Assembly (NCBI GenBank): GCA_014898425.1
Contig: RCSZ01000019.1
Coordinates: 310,001-374,000, forward strand
Reading direction: 5' to 3'
DNA length: 64,000 bases
Source: Botryotinia globosa
Taxonomy: Eukaryota; Ascomycota; Leotiomycetes; Helotiales; Sclerotiniaceae
The notes below the pieces were generated by a model. It made no database searches. It was not told where the DNA came from and worked only from the letters and a program-made list of their open reading frames with translations. Below are positions 1 through 12,224 of this stretch, piece by piece. A program made the position numbers and the translations under genes. Position 1 is the first letter of the stretch. Every line of letters starts with the position of its first letter.

Positions 1-2197
1 AGCTAATTTTGAATTTTAAAACGTAGTCGAGATGAATTGGCAAAGGCTTGATAGTTCCGATGTTTATCATCTAGGTCAATGGTTTTGCGGATCCTGTCAA
101 GCGAAGTGCGCTTGTGCGCTTGTGTATTTGTGGGTCTGAGATGAAGGCCTCTTGTTTCACTCTGACTATGTGTTGTGTACCCATGTGTTCGTCCGACTTA
201 TAGAGCATCATATAAACAAAGCTGACCTTAGTAGTTCATGCCCAGATGCGGTACAAGTGTTATGGTCAGAATATCAATTCATCAAGCAATCTACAATTTT
301 TGACGTCTCAAAAACTCGTAGAGAATATCTAGCTACCCCGAACTACATAGGTACCTACCTACCTACCTACACAAAGACGTCAAAAATCTCGGACATTTCA
401 GAAGGAAAGAATTTTGCTAGCCAAGGGTATGCCTGTTATCATTTGAGTGAAACGGACTGTCCTTCTAGAGATCCTAGCTTCTGGATCTGTGGAGCCGTGT
501 AGTCGACCGGCATTGTCTTGCAAGAGCATCCTGGATATGTTCTTCCTTTTTCCTTTTTCCGTCATTCGTTTTTTGAGTTACTCAATCGTTCGGGTCGTTC
601 GGACGGCTCAAATCCATGAACATTAATCCGTCTGAATTATGACTTTGCCATCCGCTTTTCTTGCATGATTTTTGGTCATCACCCTCGAGATACGCTACTT
701 CACGCTGCTTTATACTTGGCAAGTTGCACAATCTTTTGTGTCATGGACAATGTGATAGCGGTTTCATCCGTTTACCATAAGGTTAGTTTATAGCTCACAG
801 CATATCGCACAGTTCTCCTTAGGAATTCGCAATACATGTAAGGGGAGAAGGAAGGGCGCCAGCAAGAAATCGTCTGTGATATCCTGTCATTCAACCAGCA
901 ATCACGTCAAGACCAACTTATTTTGCTAGATATTCCTTCAAGGCATCAAGTGCTTCAGTCATTAATTCGACGATCAGAGCTTGATGTTCATTTTCTTTCA
1001 AACATCCTAGTTCGTTTACATTCGAATTGAACTGAAACTAGTGTTAGTACCTCAAAAGATACCAATCCTCTAAGTCTTTGTATACGCAAGTCATATAAAG
1101 AGTGGCTATAAACGCCTAAATATCGAGTTTTTATTGCTTTTCTAAGATGGTTCAACATATGTTGTGAATCCAGTTGTCGGCCAGCTACAGTTTCAGACGA
1201 GATTTGCTAGCTGATGCAATAGAGTAGTCAGACCAATGAAGTTTGGAATTTCTTTTAAGCGACGCCTCAACAATAGACTGTAATAAAGATCATTGCTAAC
1301 CTTGCATATCAGATTATGGATAGATTGCATTTCCGTACAATCTTCAAATTTATCCGTCGTTATTTTGCCCTGGCATAGATTCACCGACAACACTATTGTC
1401 AGATATACATTGGCTTCAATACGATCAAGCTCGTTCAGATGGTTCAATGCAGTGATAAGACGTAGCTCATGCCTTGAGACGCCCTTTGTGCCTCCCTTTG
1501 CCTGCAGAATCTCCGGTAAAAAGTTCTCGACTGCTTCCATACCTATCCTTTCCTTTGAAATTTCCTAGCTTGGTATCTCAAAATGATCTTACACCATAAT
1601 TCTCGAAGGATTCGAAGAGGTCACATCCATAAATAACAAAAATGACTGGTGGGATATTGGGAAAGATGCCAAAGTGTGTGTTGTGAACTGTGCCAAAGGC
1701 TTTGTTCTATGATATATAAATCTTCCACTGGCCATCTCAATAGTGCAAAGGCTTTCAGGAATAGTTGACGCCATGTTGACGCGATAACAAAGCAGTGCCT
1801 AGAAGCCATACCACAAGCAAGTACTGACAGTAACTCGGTAGGACAAAAGTCGTGCTAAGGTCATAATCAATTGGCGTCGCTGCATCTGTATAGGCCGAAT
1901 TTAAACAATTAGCGATATTCGAGACGGGAGGGAATGGAAGATCAACTGAAAGCGCGTTGCGACTCTAACAGCTTAATAGCCGAACCTTTCGGCGCTAGTT
2001 CATTTTGGCAGCTATTCAACATCAGCCACCCCCAAACCACCACACCGTTCCAGCGTTATGCGACATATGAATTCGACGAATCACTTCACGTCAAGACTTT
2101 CCAAACCTTATTTGAGAAACAATCTTATATTCAGAAGACAAAAACCCTGAGACTTGTGTTGATCCCCAACCATACATTCCTGTTCCAATAACAAAAT
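1..2197. other. Gene-poor start of window
   Basis: I see no gene I can support. Short open frames at 152-502 (+), 1193-1540 (-) and 1934-2191 (+) lack recognisable domains. The 1193-1540 frame has the most protein-like composition and could be an exon of an unrecognised gene. A TACC tetranucleotide run lies near 350-372. Confidence 0.5.
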
Positions 2198-2915
2198 CTA
2201 CAAAACGGTATTGAGCTCAGCAACAAACGAGTGAGAATCTTTCAAACTCTCGACAGCCTGTTTTAGGTGCTCTGCTTCATCTAAGGCTAGTTTTCGTTGC
2301 TATACATGTCAGACAAAATTCAATAATCTTTCAAGAGACTTACTTCAATTCCACTCCAACCAATCAATCCTAAAAACAATCTCTCTGGCAACTTTAAACT
2401 AACACCACTCAGAATGTGTGTACCCTTCAGCGCCTTTGCAAATGTCTCCCAAGCTTTGTTGGCTGCCGTTTCTTTCTCATAGTCTTCATGAACGTTGATT
2501 CTAGAGACTTCGATTATTGGGGACGCGAAGATATCTTTTAGTGAGATATCAGTCTCGTATAATTCTGGGCTTGTTGCAGTAAGATGTGGCTTTATCTTTC
2601 CAATGAAAACTGGAAACTGTTCGCTGTGGACAATGCTATGAAATGAATCCACGTTCTCCCATTCTGTACTATATTAGTCTATCAATTCCTATGGAGTCTG
2701 TCATCGGAGCACTTACCTATACCCACAATTGGAATGAATGAAGACTCTGGTATAGCGGCATTGTTTTCGAACAAGCTGTGTCCGGCAGTGCCATGTATGA
2801 AACCAGGAGCTGATTTTATGAGAGTTCTGATTGCTGGAACAACAGTGTTGGTAAAAGCATCACGTGAGCCATCTGTTTGAACAATTGGAGGTCTTATAAA
2901 TTCAGTGAAAGGCAT
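2198..2915 (-). CDS. ABM-like dimeric alpha/beta-barrel protein (hypothetical)
   Basis: Three exons (2915-2717, 2663-2344, 2299-2198) join in frame to 206 residues; both introns have GTAAGT donors and end in TACAG and TATAG. The fold class is inferred: two similar halves, each with a strand-like start (TEFIRPPIVQ; SPIIEVSRINVHEDYE), a central helix and a W-containing strand (GIEWENVDSFHSIVHSEQF; GWSGIEQRK), a pattern usual in antibiotic-biosynthesis-monooxygenase or Dabb-like proteins. There is no signal peptide and I see no catalytic motif. An in-frame upstream ATG at 2969 would add 18 residues; I chose 2915 because the protein-like pattern begins there. It lies back to back with the decayed zinc-cluster gene downstream. 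Function unknown. Confidence 0.65.
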
Positions 2916-3408
2916 CTTGAAGATAGATTTTGATGGTATGGAATGCGCAAGTTGTTGTTTATAAACCAATTGAGGAAAGGATATATGAAGCTGATATCAA
3001 GTCGACCAAGTGGTACTTCTACACCTCGATATCTGTGTCATATTGTCTACTTTAGTTGTACTGCGCCAATATCGGGACCACATCATATACAAAACAGAGC
3101 CAAAAATCTTCTTTGGCCCCGTTCACATGTCGAAATCTCAAGAAGATGAATCATGGTACGGTACACCAAAAAATACAGTGTAGTCAGTTCATCGCCATGG
3201 AAATAATGAAGCCAGGTACCCACTTTGTGCTTACGAGCCGTGGAACTCCCCTGGAAGCTTATGTCCGTGGGCGACGACAACGCCTAAATCCATCTCGGCT
3301 CAAACTATATAACAGCAAATCGGAGTGGAATTCCGCTTCAATACTGAATAATTGTATTGCACTCACGATAGAAAGTTCTAGGCTTAGTTCCATCAAAGTA
3401 TAATCGAT
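2916..3408. other. Divergent spacer
   Basis: This is the shared upstream region of the minus-strand ABM-like gene and the plus-strand zinc-cluster gene. Overlapping short frames on both strands here have no domain signal. Confidence 0.5.
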
Positions 3409-4888
3409 ATGACTGCGGTTTCAGTCCACCAAAGCAAGACTCGGAAGAAGGCATGTACGGCTTGTGTCAAAGCGAAACGGAGGTGCGATTTGTTGCTGCC
3501 AGCTTGTTCCAGATGTGATATAAAGAATCTGAGTTGTGTTTATGTAAGTGATTCGTTTGGTCTCATAATATCATAGCAACACCGTGATGCATAGAATGCT
3601 GAAATTGTGGATGTAGGTGAATGAGTTGTCGCGGAAGAAATCAACAAGGTCTTCACAACGTGCTAAATCAACCACGATTCCTGCGGAGAGCATTACGACA
3701 GCACAAATCTTCACTGATTCATATGAGGCATGTCTTGATTCGTTGTCCTACGACAACATACCGCTCTTGGATTACCAAGATCAGCAATCTAACCGGGATC
3801 TCACGTCCTGGTATTCCACCAGCAACAACACCCTTTCCTTTCCACCTAACATATCATTTCAAACCACCAATCCACTTGCATCACTTGATCCTCAGACCCT
3901 GTCTCTCTCTATCAATTCGTTGCCATCACCTTACTCATCAATTCAACTTCCTCCTCGCAGCAACCTAGCCCCGCTCAAATCACCTATATCTCAACCCAGC
4001 TGAAATCATTCGTCTCAGCCTTCGCACTCCACTCCCACAACTCTTTTATCCACCCTCTCTCATCCCATCATCTTGGTAAACCCCTACCTACTCCATATAC
4101 CGATGCACTTTCTATCTGTGCACTTCACACCCTCGGCTCTCCTCACGCCTTCTCAATTCTCGACTCTAAAATCTCTGATCTTATTTCCTCGAGTGAAAAA
4201 GATTATTGGGGCTCATCCGAATGGCTTATTGCAGTTCAGGTCTTAATTAATTCTATATCAGGTAATTCGTCTCTGGTCTTCAAATGAAAGACAAATGAAA
4301 AACGCCGAAAGACACATACCCTTGCTGATGCAATGGACAAATCAACTACAAATTGAATATGTAGGATTATTAGCACACGGCATGGATACACGGCTTCCCA
4401 CAGACGATGCGCATAGTAAGGATAGTAAGCCACAAGACTACGCAGAAAGATGGGTCCTTCTGGAAAGTATACGACGAGCCGTCATGATTAGTATGGTTAT
4501 CCAATGCGTATATGGCGGGATGAAGGATGGGTATATAGGAGGATTGTTGCCTGTATTATTTCACCTACCAGTCAGTGTTGATGCAGGTAAAACATGAGAA
4601 ATATTAGGTAGGAAAGTTCTGAATGGACAACGGTCATGGGAAGATCCATCTGACGATTCCACAAATGTCGAATTTGGAGAGATCTATGAATATAGATATT
4701 GGAGCGAGGGTTGGACAATTGGCATTGTGGGAGGAGGAGAAATGGAACAGGAGATTTATGAAAGGATGTTGTTGGTAGCTTGTCCCATGACTAGAGCGAT
4801 TGAAAGATGGGGAGGAGATATGGAGTCGGGATATGGAGAGGTAGAATTGCAAATTGTAGAGGGCTTGGAGATGGTTGTGTCGGTTTAA
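3409..4888 (+). pseudogene. Zn2Cys6 transcription factor, apparently decayed
   Basis: The start is intact: residues 1-45 carry a fungal zinc cluster (CTACVKAKRRCD, then CSRCDIKNLSC), followed by a GTAAGT intron (3544-3616). Exon 2 opens in frame at 3617, but a stop is met at 4001-4003 while coding-like sequence (THYISTQ-like region from about 3940 to 4258) continues in another frame. A second frame change is needed near 4256-4280 to enter the helical region containing RLWSSNERQMKNAERH. An in-frame TGA at 4595-4597 then separates this from a last coding-like stretch ending with TAA at 4886-4888. Each break could be excised by an unusual intron (50 or 158 bp; 22 bp; 21 or 93 bp), so an intact gene is not excluded. 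I favour decay because two of the required introns are far below normal size. No biosynthetic cluster is adjacent. Confidence 0.6.
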
Positions 4889-5432
4889 TTGATTGGGTAC
4901 TTTGGAAAAGTGGGAGGTTAGATTTGGAGGCATTTTCGACATAGGTGATGAGGTGGGTACGCCGCTCTTTTGTTGCTCTATAGATTCCCCTCGATGTATA
5001 AACTTTTGAATGAGTTTGAAACCATAATGTTCACTTTCTACCAAAAAGTAAGGAATTCCACGCATCTTTAAATACCTAGGTAAGCACAGTTTAGATGCCC
5101 CTCGGAAAGGGTGGAACATATTCAGTCCTACTATGCCCCATCACGGAATAACAATCAACTTAGACGAATACAACAATCCACACGAACAACTAGACGGCAG
5201 ATATTTCTTCAGGGACTTAAATTCCCTTTCTCAAAACAACAGAGACTGGCTCGTAGATTCCCTCTACCATCCTCACACCAGTACACTCTTTCAATTGTAA
5301 TATAAGTTTTATTTTGAAAATCGTTAAATCATTTGGATATATACGTTAAATTATGTATGACGAAAAACCATCAAGACCCTGTGCAATTATACACATATCA
5401 CACCCTTTTGAGCTCCCATCAAAACCCTCCAA
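4889..5432. other. Convergent spacer
   Basis: This lies between the 3' ends of the zinc-cluster gene and kynureninase. I see nothing beyond AT-rich trailer sequence. The minus-strand frame 4634-5119 runs antisense to the decayed regulator and has no domain. Confidence 0.5.
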
Positions 5433-6999
5433 TTACGCTTCCTCACATTTCTCCAAAGCCTTGTTGAAAATCTGTACAAAGTTCCAGACATCCTCATATG
5501 TATTGTAGAGTGGTACAGGCGCCACACGAATGACACCTGGTTTTCTCTTATCGGCAACAATACCTGCGTCCTCGAGCATGTCTGAGAGAGTTTCTAAGCG
5601 TCCGGGTTTTAACAGAACGCTAAGTTGTGTTCCTCTTGCCGAAGGATCTGAAGGAGTGATGATGCGGAAAGCAGGGGAATCCGAGGTATTGGTTGATAAG
5701 AGAAGATGTTCGAGGTAGGCGGTTAGGTGGAGAGTTTTTTGAGAGATCTCAGCCATGGATGTCTGGTTGAAGATTGAAAGGGCGGCGCAGAGAGAGGTGA
5801 GATCAACGACTGACGGGTTGCTGACTTGGTAGCCGGAGGCACCGGGAGAGGGACGGAATTCTGAAGAATTTGTTAGTATTTGTCCGGAGGCAGTAGATGA
5901 GGTAGAAAGAACTTACTGTTGTTCATCAAGAATCGACAACTTTGATCTCCTCCATACCATCCCATTAATCTATGTCTGTACTTTGGGTTCTCTTCTCCTT
6001 CACTATAATCCACCTCTCCATGTCTCTCGTGCACATATGCACCCGCGATACTTCCAGGTCCGGCATTCATGTACTTATACGTACACCAAACCGCAAAATC
6101 GACATTCCAATCATGAAGTTGTAGTGGGACATTTCCAGCTGCATGTGCTAGATCCCATCCTACCATCAATCCCTTAGATTGTGCATATGCTGTAATAGTC
6201 TTGATATCGAAAAGTTGTCCGGTGTAGTATTGAATACCGGGTAAGAGAAGAAGAGCGGTAGTGGATGCATGCTCGTCAATTGTACGGAGGATTTTCTCAG
6301 TAGAAATCTCAAAGCTTCCCTCATCTGGTGCAATCATCACCATAGCTTCTTCGGGATTATATCCATGTCCTCTAATTTGAGACTCGATAGCATAATGATC
6401 ACTGGGGAATGCTTTCCATTCCATAATAATCTTACTCTTCTCCGGAGTAGGTGTGTAAAAAGAAGCCATCAATAAATGCAAATTCGTAGTCAGAGTACCC
6501 ATAATCGCAACTTCGGAGGCCTTGGCTCCTACAATGGGTGCACATTGCTTGGAAGCGTGTTCGGCGAGTAATTGCCATTGTGTTAGAGGAGAATCTTCCA
6601 AATCGCGGAAATGACCGTGGACAGCAATGGAAGACCAGGTATCAAGATGAGCTTGAAGATACTCTTGAACACATTTAGGTTGGAGACCTAAACTATTTCC
6701 ACAGAAGTATATGGATGATTCATCGGAAAGACCTAATTGATTGTAAGCTGATATTCATATGAGTCATGTGATGTGATGGCGGGGTATGCGAGTAGACGGC
6801 ACCGAGTAAACGAACCTGGTTTTGCAAGCTTCTTTGTTTTAATGTTGGCTTTTGATGGAATAATGAATTGATGGCGAAATCTTCGCATATGATCTTTAGC
6901 ATCAAGTGATTGCGCAAATTCAAGTGTATTTGCTTTGGATGAGAAGGTTGGCTTCTCAACCTTTGTCGATGGCTGTTCTTCCTTTGCTATGGAACCCAT
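5433..6999 (-). CDS. BNA5: Kynureninase
   Basis: Three exons (6999-6816, 6747-5917, 5860-5433) give 480 residues, normal for the family. It hydrolyses kynurenine or 3-hydroxykynurenine to (hydroxy)anthranilate plus alanine, a cytosolic PLP-dependent step of tryptophan breakdown and de novo NAD synthesis. Visible hallmarks are [11 protein letters not shown] near the N-terminus, the phosphate-binding [15 protein letters not shown], the Asp of [10 protein letters not shown], the Schiff-base lysine in [12 protein letters not shown] (about Lys286), and [16 protein letters not shown] at the start of exon 3. The introns (68 and 56 bp) restore conserved sequence exactly at both joints. The gene is divergent from an indoleamine dioxygenase of the same pathway, sharing the 660-bp promoter. 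Confidence 0.95.
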
Positions 7000-7659
7000 T
7001 TTGCTAAGATGGCGAAGTCTGGTGGGAGGGAGTGTTAATAGTCGTGATAGTAATATACAACTACAAATCTGGTTGATGTTATATTATGTTGCGATGTAAT
7101 TGCTTCTTAAAAACAGAGAAAGATGGATGGATGAAACTGATCTGATTCAAAAGACCAACGACAACGTCAAGTCTGATCACTTTGTAGGCGATCCTGTTCT
7201 TCGTCCTGTTTCATCGTGCTGTCATCGATATCCGTGTTCCGTCGGAACAAGCAAAGTTTCCTCTGCATCCGCTTCCGCTTCCGTGTTCCGTCTCCACATA
7301 TTTAGCTTCCCCCTCCTATTCTTACGCGATAACAAATCACGCGCATGGTATCGCTATTATCTGTCAATGGATACCGGTATTGTGGAAATGCCCGAAACTC
7401 TCCTTGCCGTCGTATATTATACGGGGCGACAGAAGTATGAGACGAAAGTAGAAAAGTAATACTAGAATCCTTCTGTTTTGAATCAAGAGTCTATTGATTT
7501 CTCACTCGTTGTTTCTATCATTATCCCAAGTTTCGTGTATAAGCAAAAGTAAAAAGCTACAGCATAACAAAAGCCGTGCTTGAGTTGGCTTTTTTGGTCT
7601 TTTCGTTGCATCCTGCTTCTCCTGCATAGTCCTCAACAAAATCTTCAATTCCTTTCAGA
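7000..7659. promoter_or_regulatory. Bidirectional promoter of kynureninase and IDO
   Basis: The 660 bp between the two divergent start codons must hold both promoters. I see pyrimidine-rich runs and CTTCCG-type repeats near 7265-7290, but no motif I can assign. Shared control of the pair is inferred from the arrangement. Confidence 0.5.
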
Positions 7660-9069
7660 ATGCTTGGTCCTTTGAATATCAACCTCTCCGAATTTGGAGT
7701 TTCGACAGAGAATGGGTTCCTTCCAGATGTCAATCCTCTTCCACGATTGAGTGCCTATGTCGAATGGGAAGATCTAGTAGATGAGATTCCCTTTTTACTC
7801 AAAGAAGGGCTGTTCAGACAACATGCCGATGCTTTACCTATACTCGATACATCGAGTTTACAAGAGGAAGATGAATGGCGAAGAGCTTACCATCTGTTGT
7901 CTTTCATGACACATTCATATATCTGGGGCGGAAAAGTCCCATCAGAGGTAAACGAGCCCTGACATCACAATCGGCGATCCTTATACTAACAACAACAGTC
8001 ATTGCCCCCTCAAATATCGAAACCCTTCCTAGTCGTTTCATCCCACCTCGGTCTCCCCCCAACCGCCACATACGCCGCTCTCAATCTCTGGAATTTCACC
8101 AGTAGTTCCTCAACACAAGATCTCACCGATCTAGACAAACTCTCCTGTCAACACACCTTCACTAATACCCCCGATGAATCCTGGTTCTACCTCGTCTCCG
8201 TCGCCATCGAAGCCCGCGGAGCAGAAGTCATCCCCTTGATGATAGAAGCTATGAACGCAGTTCGCGCCGATGAGCCCGAAGTCTTAATATCCTGCCTCGA
8301 AAAATTCTCAACTTGTATACAAGATTGTGGTACAATCCTTGAACGCATGTATGAAAAATGTGATCCCGAGGTCTTCTATCATATCATCCGACCCTTTCTA
8401 GCAGGTAGCAAAAACATGTCGGCAGCTGGTCTGCCAAGGGGTGTATTTTATGATGAGGGCAATGGAAGTGGGGAATGGAGAATGTACAGTGGAGGAAGTA
8501 ACGCCCAGAGTAGTTTGATACAATTCTGGGATGCGGTGCTGGGTGTTAAACACGTACCTACTAGACCTATGGGCAAACCACAGAGTGAAACCGTGGAGCC
8601 AAAGAAAGGTTGTCATGGATTCTTAGAAGTATATTCACCCCTCTCTTCATCTTCACTCCATACCACGAAACTCCCCACTAACACCCAACAGGAAATGCGC
8701 AACTACATGCCTGGCTCGCACCGCGCCTTCCTCAACCAAATCTCCGAAATCTCTCCCATCCACAACTACGTCGACTCATCAATCTGTTCCTCCTCCGTCA
8801 CAAAAGCCTACAACCACGCTGTGGAAACCCTCACCGAATTCCGCAACATCCACATCCAAATCGTAACACGATACATCATTAATCCATCTCGGAAAGCGAT
8901 GGCTCAAGGCACGGAAAAAGAAAACGCGGGATTAAATCTAGCGGTTGCGACGACGAAGAAGGGAGGAAAAGATGTGAGAGGAACGGGAGGAACGCAGTTG
9001 ATTCCGTTTTTGAAACAGAGCAGAGATGAGACGAGGAATATGGTTGTAGATGTGGTGGAGAGTCCGTGA
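7660..9069 (+). CDS. BNA2: Indoleamine 2,3-dioxygenase
   Basis: Three exons (7660-7947, 7999-8628, 8692-9069; introns 51 and 63 bp) encode 431 residues. This heme enzyme opens the tryptophan indole ring to N-formylkynurenine, the first step of the kynurenine route. The sequence shows the long helical N-terminus, the EMRNYMPGSHRAFL segment created by joining exons 2 and 3, the proximal heme histidine in FRNIHIQIVTRYI (His360), and the C-terminal GTGGTQLIPFLKQSRDET signature. The second intron is a multiple of three and stays open, but it breaks the conserved FLE-EMR junction and has a good branch site (CACTAACAC), so it is spliced in this model. The neighbouring kynureninase acts two steps later. 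Confidence 0.95.
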
Positions 9070-10037
9070 ATGAGATGAGGGGAAAAAGTTAATGTATATA
9101 TGGGATGGCGTTTAGATATGATTCATGATATAGATAATAATACCCAATGATATTTTGAAGCAAAAATCTCCAGACTTCTCAAATTTGTGTTGGATCCAGT
9201 GAATGCCTTCAGTCTAATCAATCTACTACAATTCGTACATAAGTCAATCAAGCCATCACTATAAGTTGTCCACGCCATGCGTGAATTCCGGAATCCACAC
9301 TACTCAAACTCCCTACTCACACCACTCATCTGGCAATTCACCCACAAAGCAACACGTTCGCTCCCTTCCCTAGAATCCTATCCATCATTAACCGAAAGCT
9401 CCCCAACCATAACCACAGCAAAAATCCTACAAAATCATCTCCCACATCGTCCTATCTTCCAACGATCTTGATTTCCATCCGCCTCGCCATCAAAGCAAAT
9501 GTCTTAACTTTTAGGGGAGACGAAATTAAAGTACATACATTCTTTCAATGGCTACTGCATCGATATCAACCAGTTTTCCTTGATGTTTGAATCTGGATTT
9601 CTTCATGTCATGTATATGTATGTATGTTGAAACTTAATTACAATATCATGCTACTGAAACGCGGCCAAGGAGAGTCAATTTGAAACACAAGTGACCGTCG
9701 ACCGGTGAAGATAATTTATCTGCTTAATAAGTCCCGCAGAGCAAACTTTGGCTCTGCAGAGGTGTATCGCATCATATCCTCAATGGAACAATGAAATTGT
9801 CAAATAGTGAAATTGATCGTGATGTAAATTTCATAGGTACTCACTCATAATCCAACAAAAACAAGCTTAAAACGTTAAAGTGAAGGAGCACTCCCACAAT
9901 CCCTTCTCAGACTTGCAAGATTCTTCTTCAATCCCCCAAATAGTAAATACCCTCCCAGTATATTGCACAACTACCTATCTACCTACATACAATATTAACC
10001 TCTCCGCGCTTTCATATGTATACATATGATAGTAAGA
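9070..10037. other. Convergent spacer
   Basis: This separates the 3' ends of the IDO and the MDR gene. It contains only short open frames (for example 9277-9471) without domain signal. I see nothing else. Confidence 0.5.
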
Positions 10038-11336
10038 TCACAACTTACTCTCCTTTCCCTTTCCGTCTCCTCCATCTGATCCCTTTACTTCAATAATTAG
10101 TTTCCCAAATTGTTTTCCCCCTTTCATATCCTCAAATAATTCTTCAATCTCCCCTAAATTATCGAGCCCCTTTACAACTTTTGATACTACTGGTTTGATT
10201 TTATGCTCATTGACGAATTGAACCATTTCTTTGAATTCCTTTCGGGATCCCATTGTTGAGCCTTTGAGCTCGAGATTCATCAGGTTGGCGGGCATGGACC
10301 AGTCCATTTTGGGAGAGATGGTCATGCCGTATTGGACTATTGTGCCGCCGAGCTGCGAGATGAAGTTAGTTTTCTGGTTTTTGGAAAGATAGAGCTTGGT
10401 GGGTTGGTTTCATGGGAGTAAAGCAGTAAAAACGGGAAGAAAATACCTTCAACAATTTCGTCGCCTTCCTAACAATATCTCCTCCCGCCCCATCAACAAT
10501 CAAATCTAATGATCCCTTCCCATACCCCTTCAACAATCCCTTCAACTCCTTCTCCCACCCCTCACTCTTGTAACTCACTCCCCCTTTCGCACCCAATGCC
10601 TTCGCCTTCTCAATCTTTCCTTGATCCCCACTACTAACAAAAACATTACTCCCCAACCCCACCGCAAACTGCAACACACTCAACGCGACCCCGCCTCCAA
10701 TCCCTGTAATCAAGATATTCTTCCCCGTCCCCACATTCCCCTCTCCCCCCTTCACAACCAAGGCCCTCCACCCCGTCAATCCACAAAGCGGCAGCGCCGC
10801 CGCCTCCTCATCGCTCAAATGCGCAGGCGCCTCTTCCACCTCCTCCTGCTCAATGACCACCTCTTCAATAAGGGTCCCAATCGGAATCGTACTCGTGCCC
10901 CCTAGAATTTTATACCCGCCCGCATCTTCAGGGCCGAAGGGATCGGAATGCCAGCCGCGGCCGGGAGTGAGAATCACACGTTTCCCGAGCCAGGATTTCG
11001 AGGCGGCGGAACCGATCTGAGAAACGTAGCCGCAGGCATCGGCGCAGAGGGGGGTGGTGAAGGAGGGGGAGGGGTACAGATGCTGACGGAGGAATAGGTC
11101 TCGATGGTTGAGAGCCACGGTATGGATTTGGACTAGGAGGGAGGTAGGGGATAGGGAAGGGGTGGTATGTTGGGCCACTTCGAGACTGGGGCTTGTTAGA
11201 AGTGGATTGAATGGATTTTAGGCAGCAATTGGGAGATGGGGCGAGGTGAGAAAGAAAATGAAGGGAAAACACACGGATAATACACCTTCCCCGGTTTCCC
11301 ACCCTCGATCTTCTGCATTGTGATGGCTCTTGGCAT
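10038..11336 (-). CDS. Zinc-type alcohol dehydrogenase-like MDR oxidoreductase
   Basis: Three exons (11336-11284, 11185-10447, 10352-10038) give 368 residues. The GroES-like half contains VALNHRDLFLRQ and DACGYV; the Rossmann half has a GIGGGVALSVLQFA nucleotide-binding loop and IVDGAGG. It belongs to the medium-chain dehydrogenase/quinone oxidoreductase superfamily and probably uses NADP(H). The substrate is unknown. The catalytic-zinc set is not obvious, as in the quinone-oxidoreductase branch. The start was set by the small first exon (MPRAITMQKIEGGKPGKV), which joins through a GTATTA donor to LEVAQHTTP, giving the usual N-terminus. It may act alone; no pathway partner is adjacent. Confidence 0.85.
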
Positions 11337-12224
11337 GATGGAGTTTATTCCCTGATGACCGTTATCTCTAGGCTTGTCGTCCGACAGTGCAATCGATGAA
11401 ACAGATTGTCCAAGATACAATCAATCTACACAATCTACACTCAGTTGAAGATTCAACTATGTACCTAGGTAGGTATGCAAAGTAAATAATAAGGTTATCC
11501 GTACCCAAGCATGAAGAAAGATAGATTGATAAGCCTTAGCTCCCCGAATCCCCACTTATTAAGCTAATAAGGATCCCACCCAAGTTACCCAAGTTACCCA
11601 ACACCACCTGCACCACCTGCACCACCTGCACCACCTGCACCCCCACGCTTCCCGCATTTTGCCTCGGTAATTGTCCGGCCCGCAAAAATGGGATGCAAGG
11701 GTAAATATGTCACTCGGTTGGACCTCCATTTACCCGAGCCGTGCTCTACATACATATTCACATGAAATTGGCGGACATCATCTTGGACTTCAACCAGATG
11801 TCGTACAGTATGTCAGTATCTAATCAGCTATCGGAGAAAGACCGGGAAATACTTTTCTGCAAGACCACCTCGTCTGGACATACTGAAAGAAACCATTTTT
11901 ATGGGGACGACATGCACTATCAGCGCGTACTAGAGCAGGCAGTAACGTGGTATCATGTATGAGGATGCTCGAGGTGTGACGCATGGAATAATAAGCTGAA
12001 TTAATGCGAGATTATCGTCTCACATCTCCACAACATATGACTTTTCATGCACAATCGAGAAGTCAATATTCGTGATCAAATAGATCCCTGAACTATTTTA
12101 ATTTTTCGTGTCGGAAGAATTCTACTCGTAATTCGGACTCCGTACATTTACACTTTTGTTACCAAGACCACAAGCCCTTAACCGAGAAACTCCAAGAAAT
12201 GCAATTCCAATCCTCAGCCACCCA
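11337..12224. other. Spacer with short tandem repeats
   Basis: This contains the MDR promoter and the Bms1 trailer. A short open frame (11741-11962) has no domain signal. Two adjacent 9-bp repeat tracts are listed separately. Confidence 0.5.
11579..11640. repeat. Two adjacent 9-bp tandem repeats
   Basis: Two copies of CCCAAGTTA (11579-11596) are followed by four exact copies of ACCACCTGC (11603-11638). They are non-coding and likely polymorphic in copy number. Confidence 0.9.

Noticed and set aside
152..502. 116-codon plus-strand open frame at the window start
   Set aside because: No domain, simple-sequence content (TACC run) and no splice or start context that supports a gene.
1193..1540. 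115-codon minus-strand open frame with protein-like composition
   Set aside because: Could be an exon, but I could not join it to flanking exons and recognise no family.
1934..2191. 85-codon plus-strand open frame ahead of the ABM-like gene
   Set aside because: No domain, and its end abuts the 3' end of a well-supported minus-strand gene.
4634..5119. 161-codon minus-strand open frame
   Set aside because: Largely antisense to the coding-like end of the zinc-cluster gene; low-complexity composition and no domain.
11590..11640. CRISPR-like appearance of ACCACCTGC repeats
   Set aside because: Units are directly adjacent without spacers, so this is a simple tandem repeat in a eukaryote.
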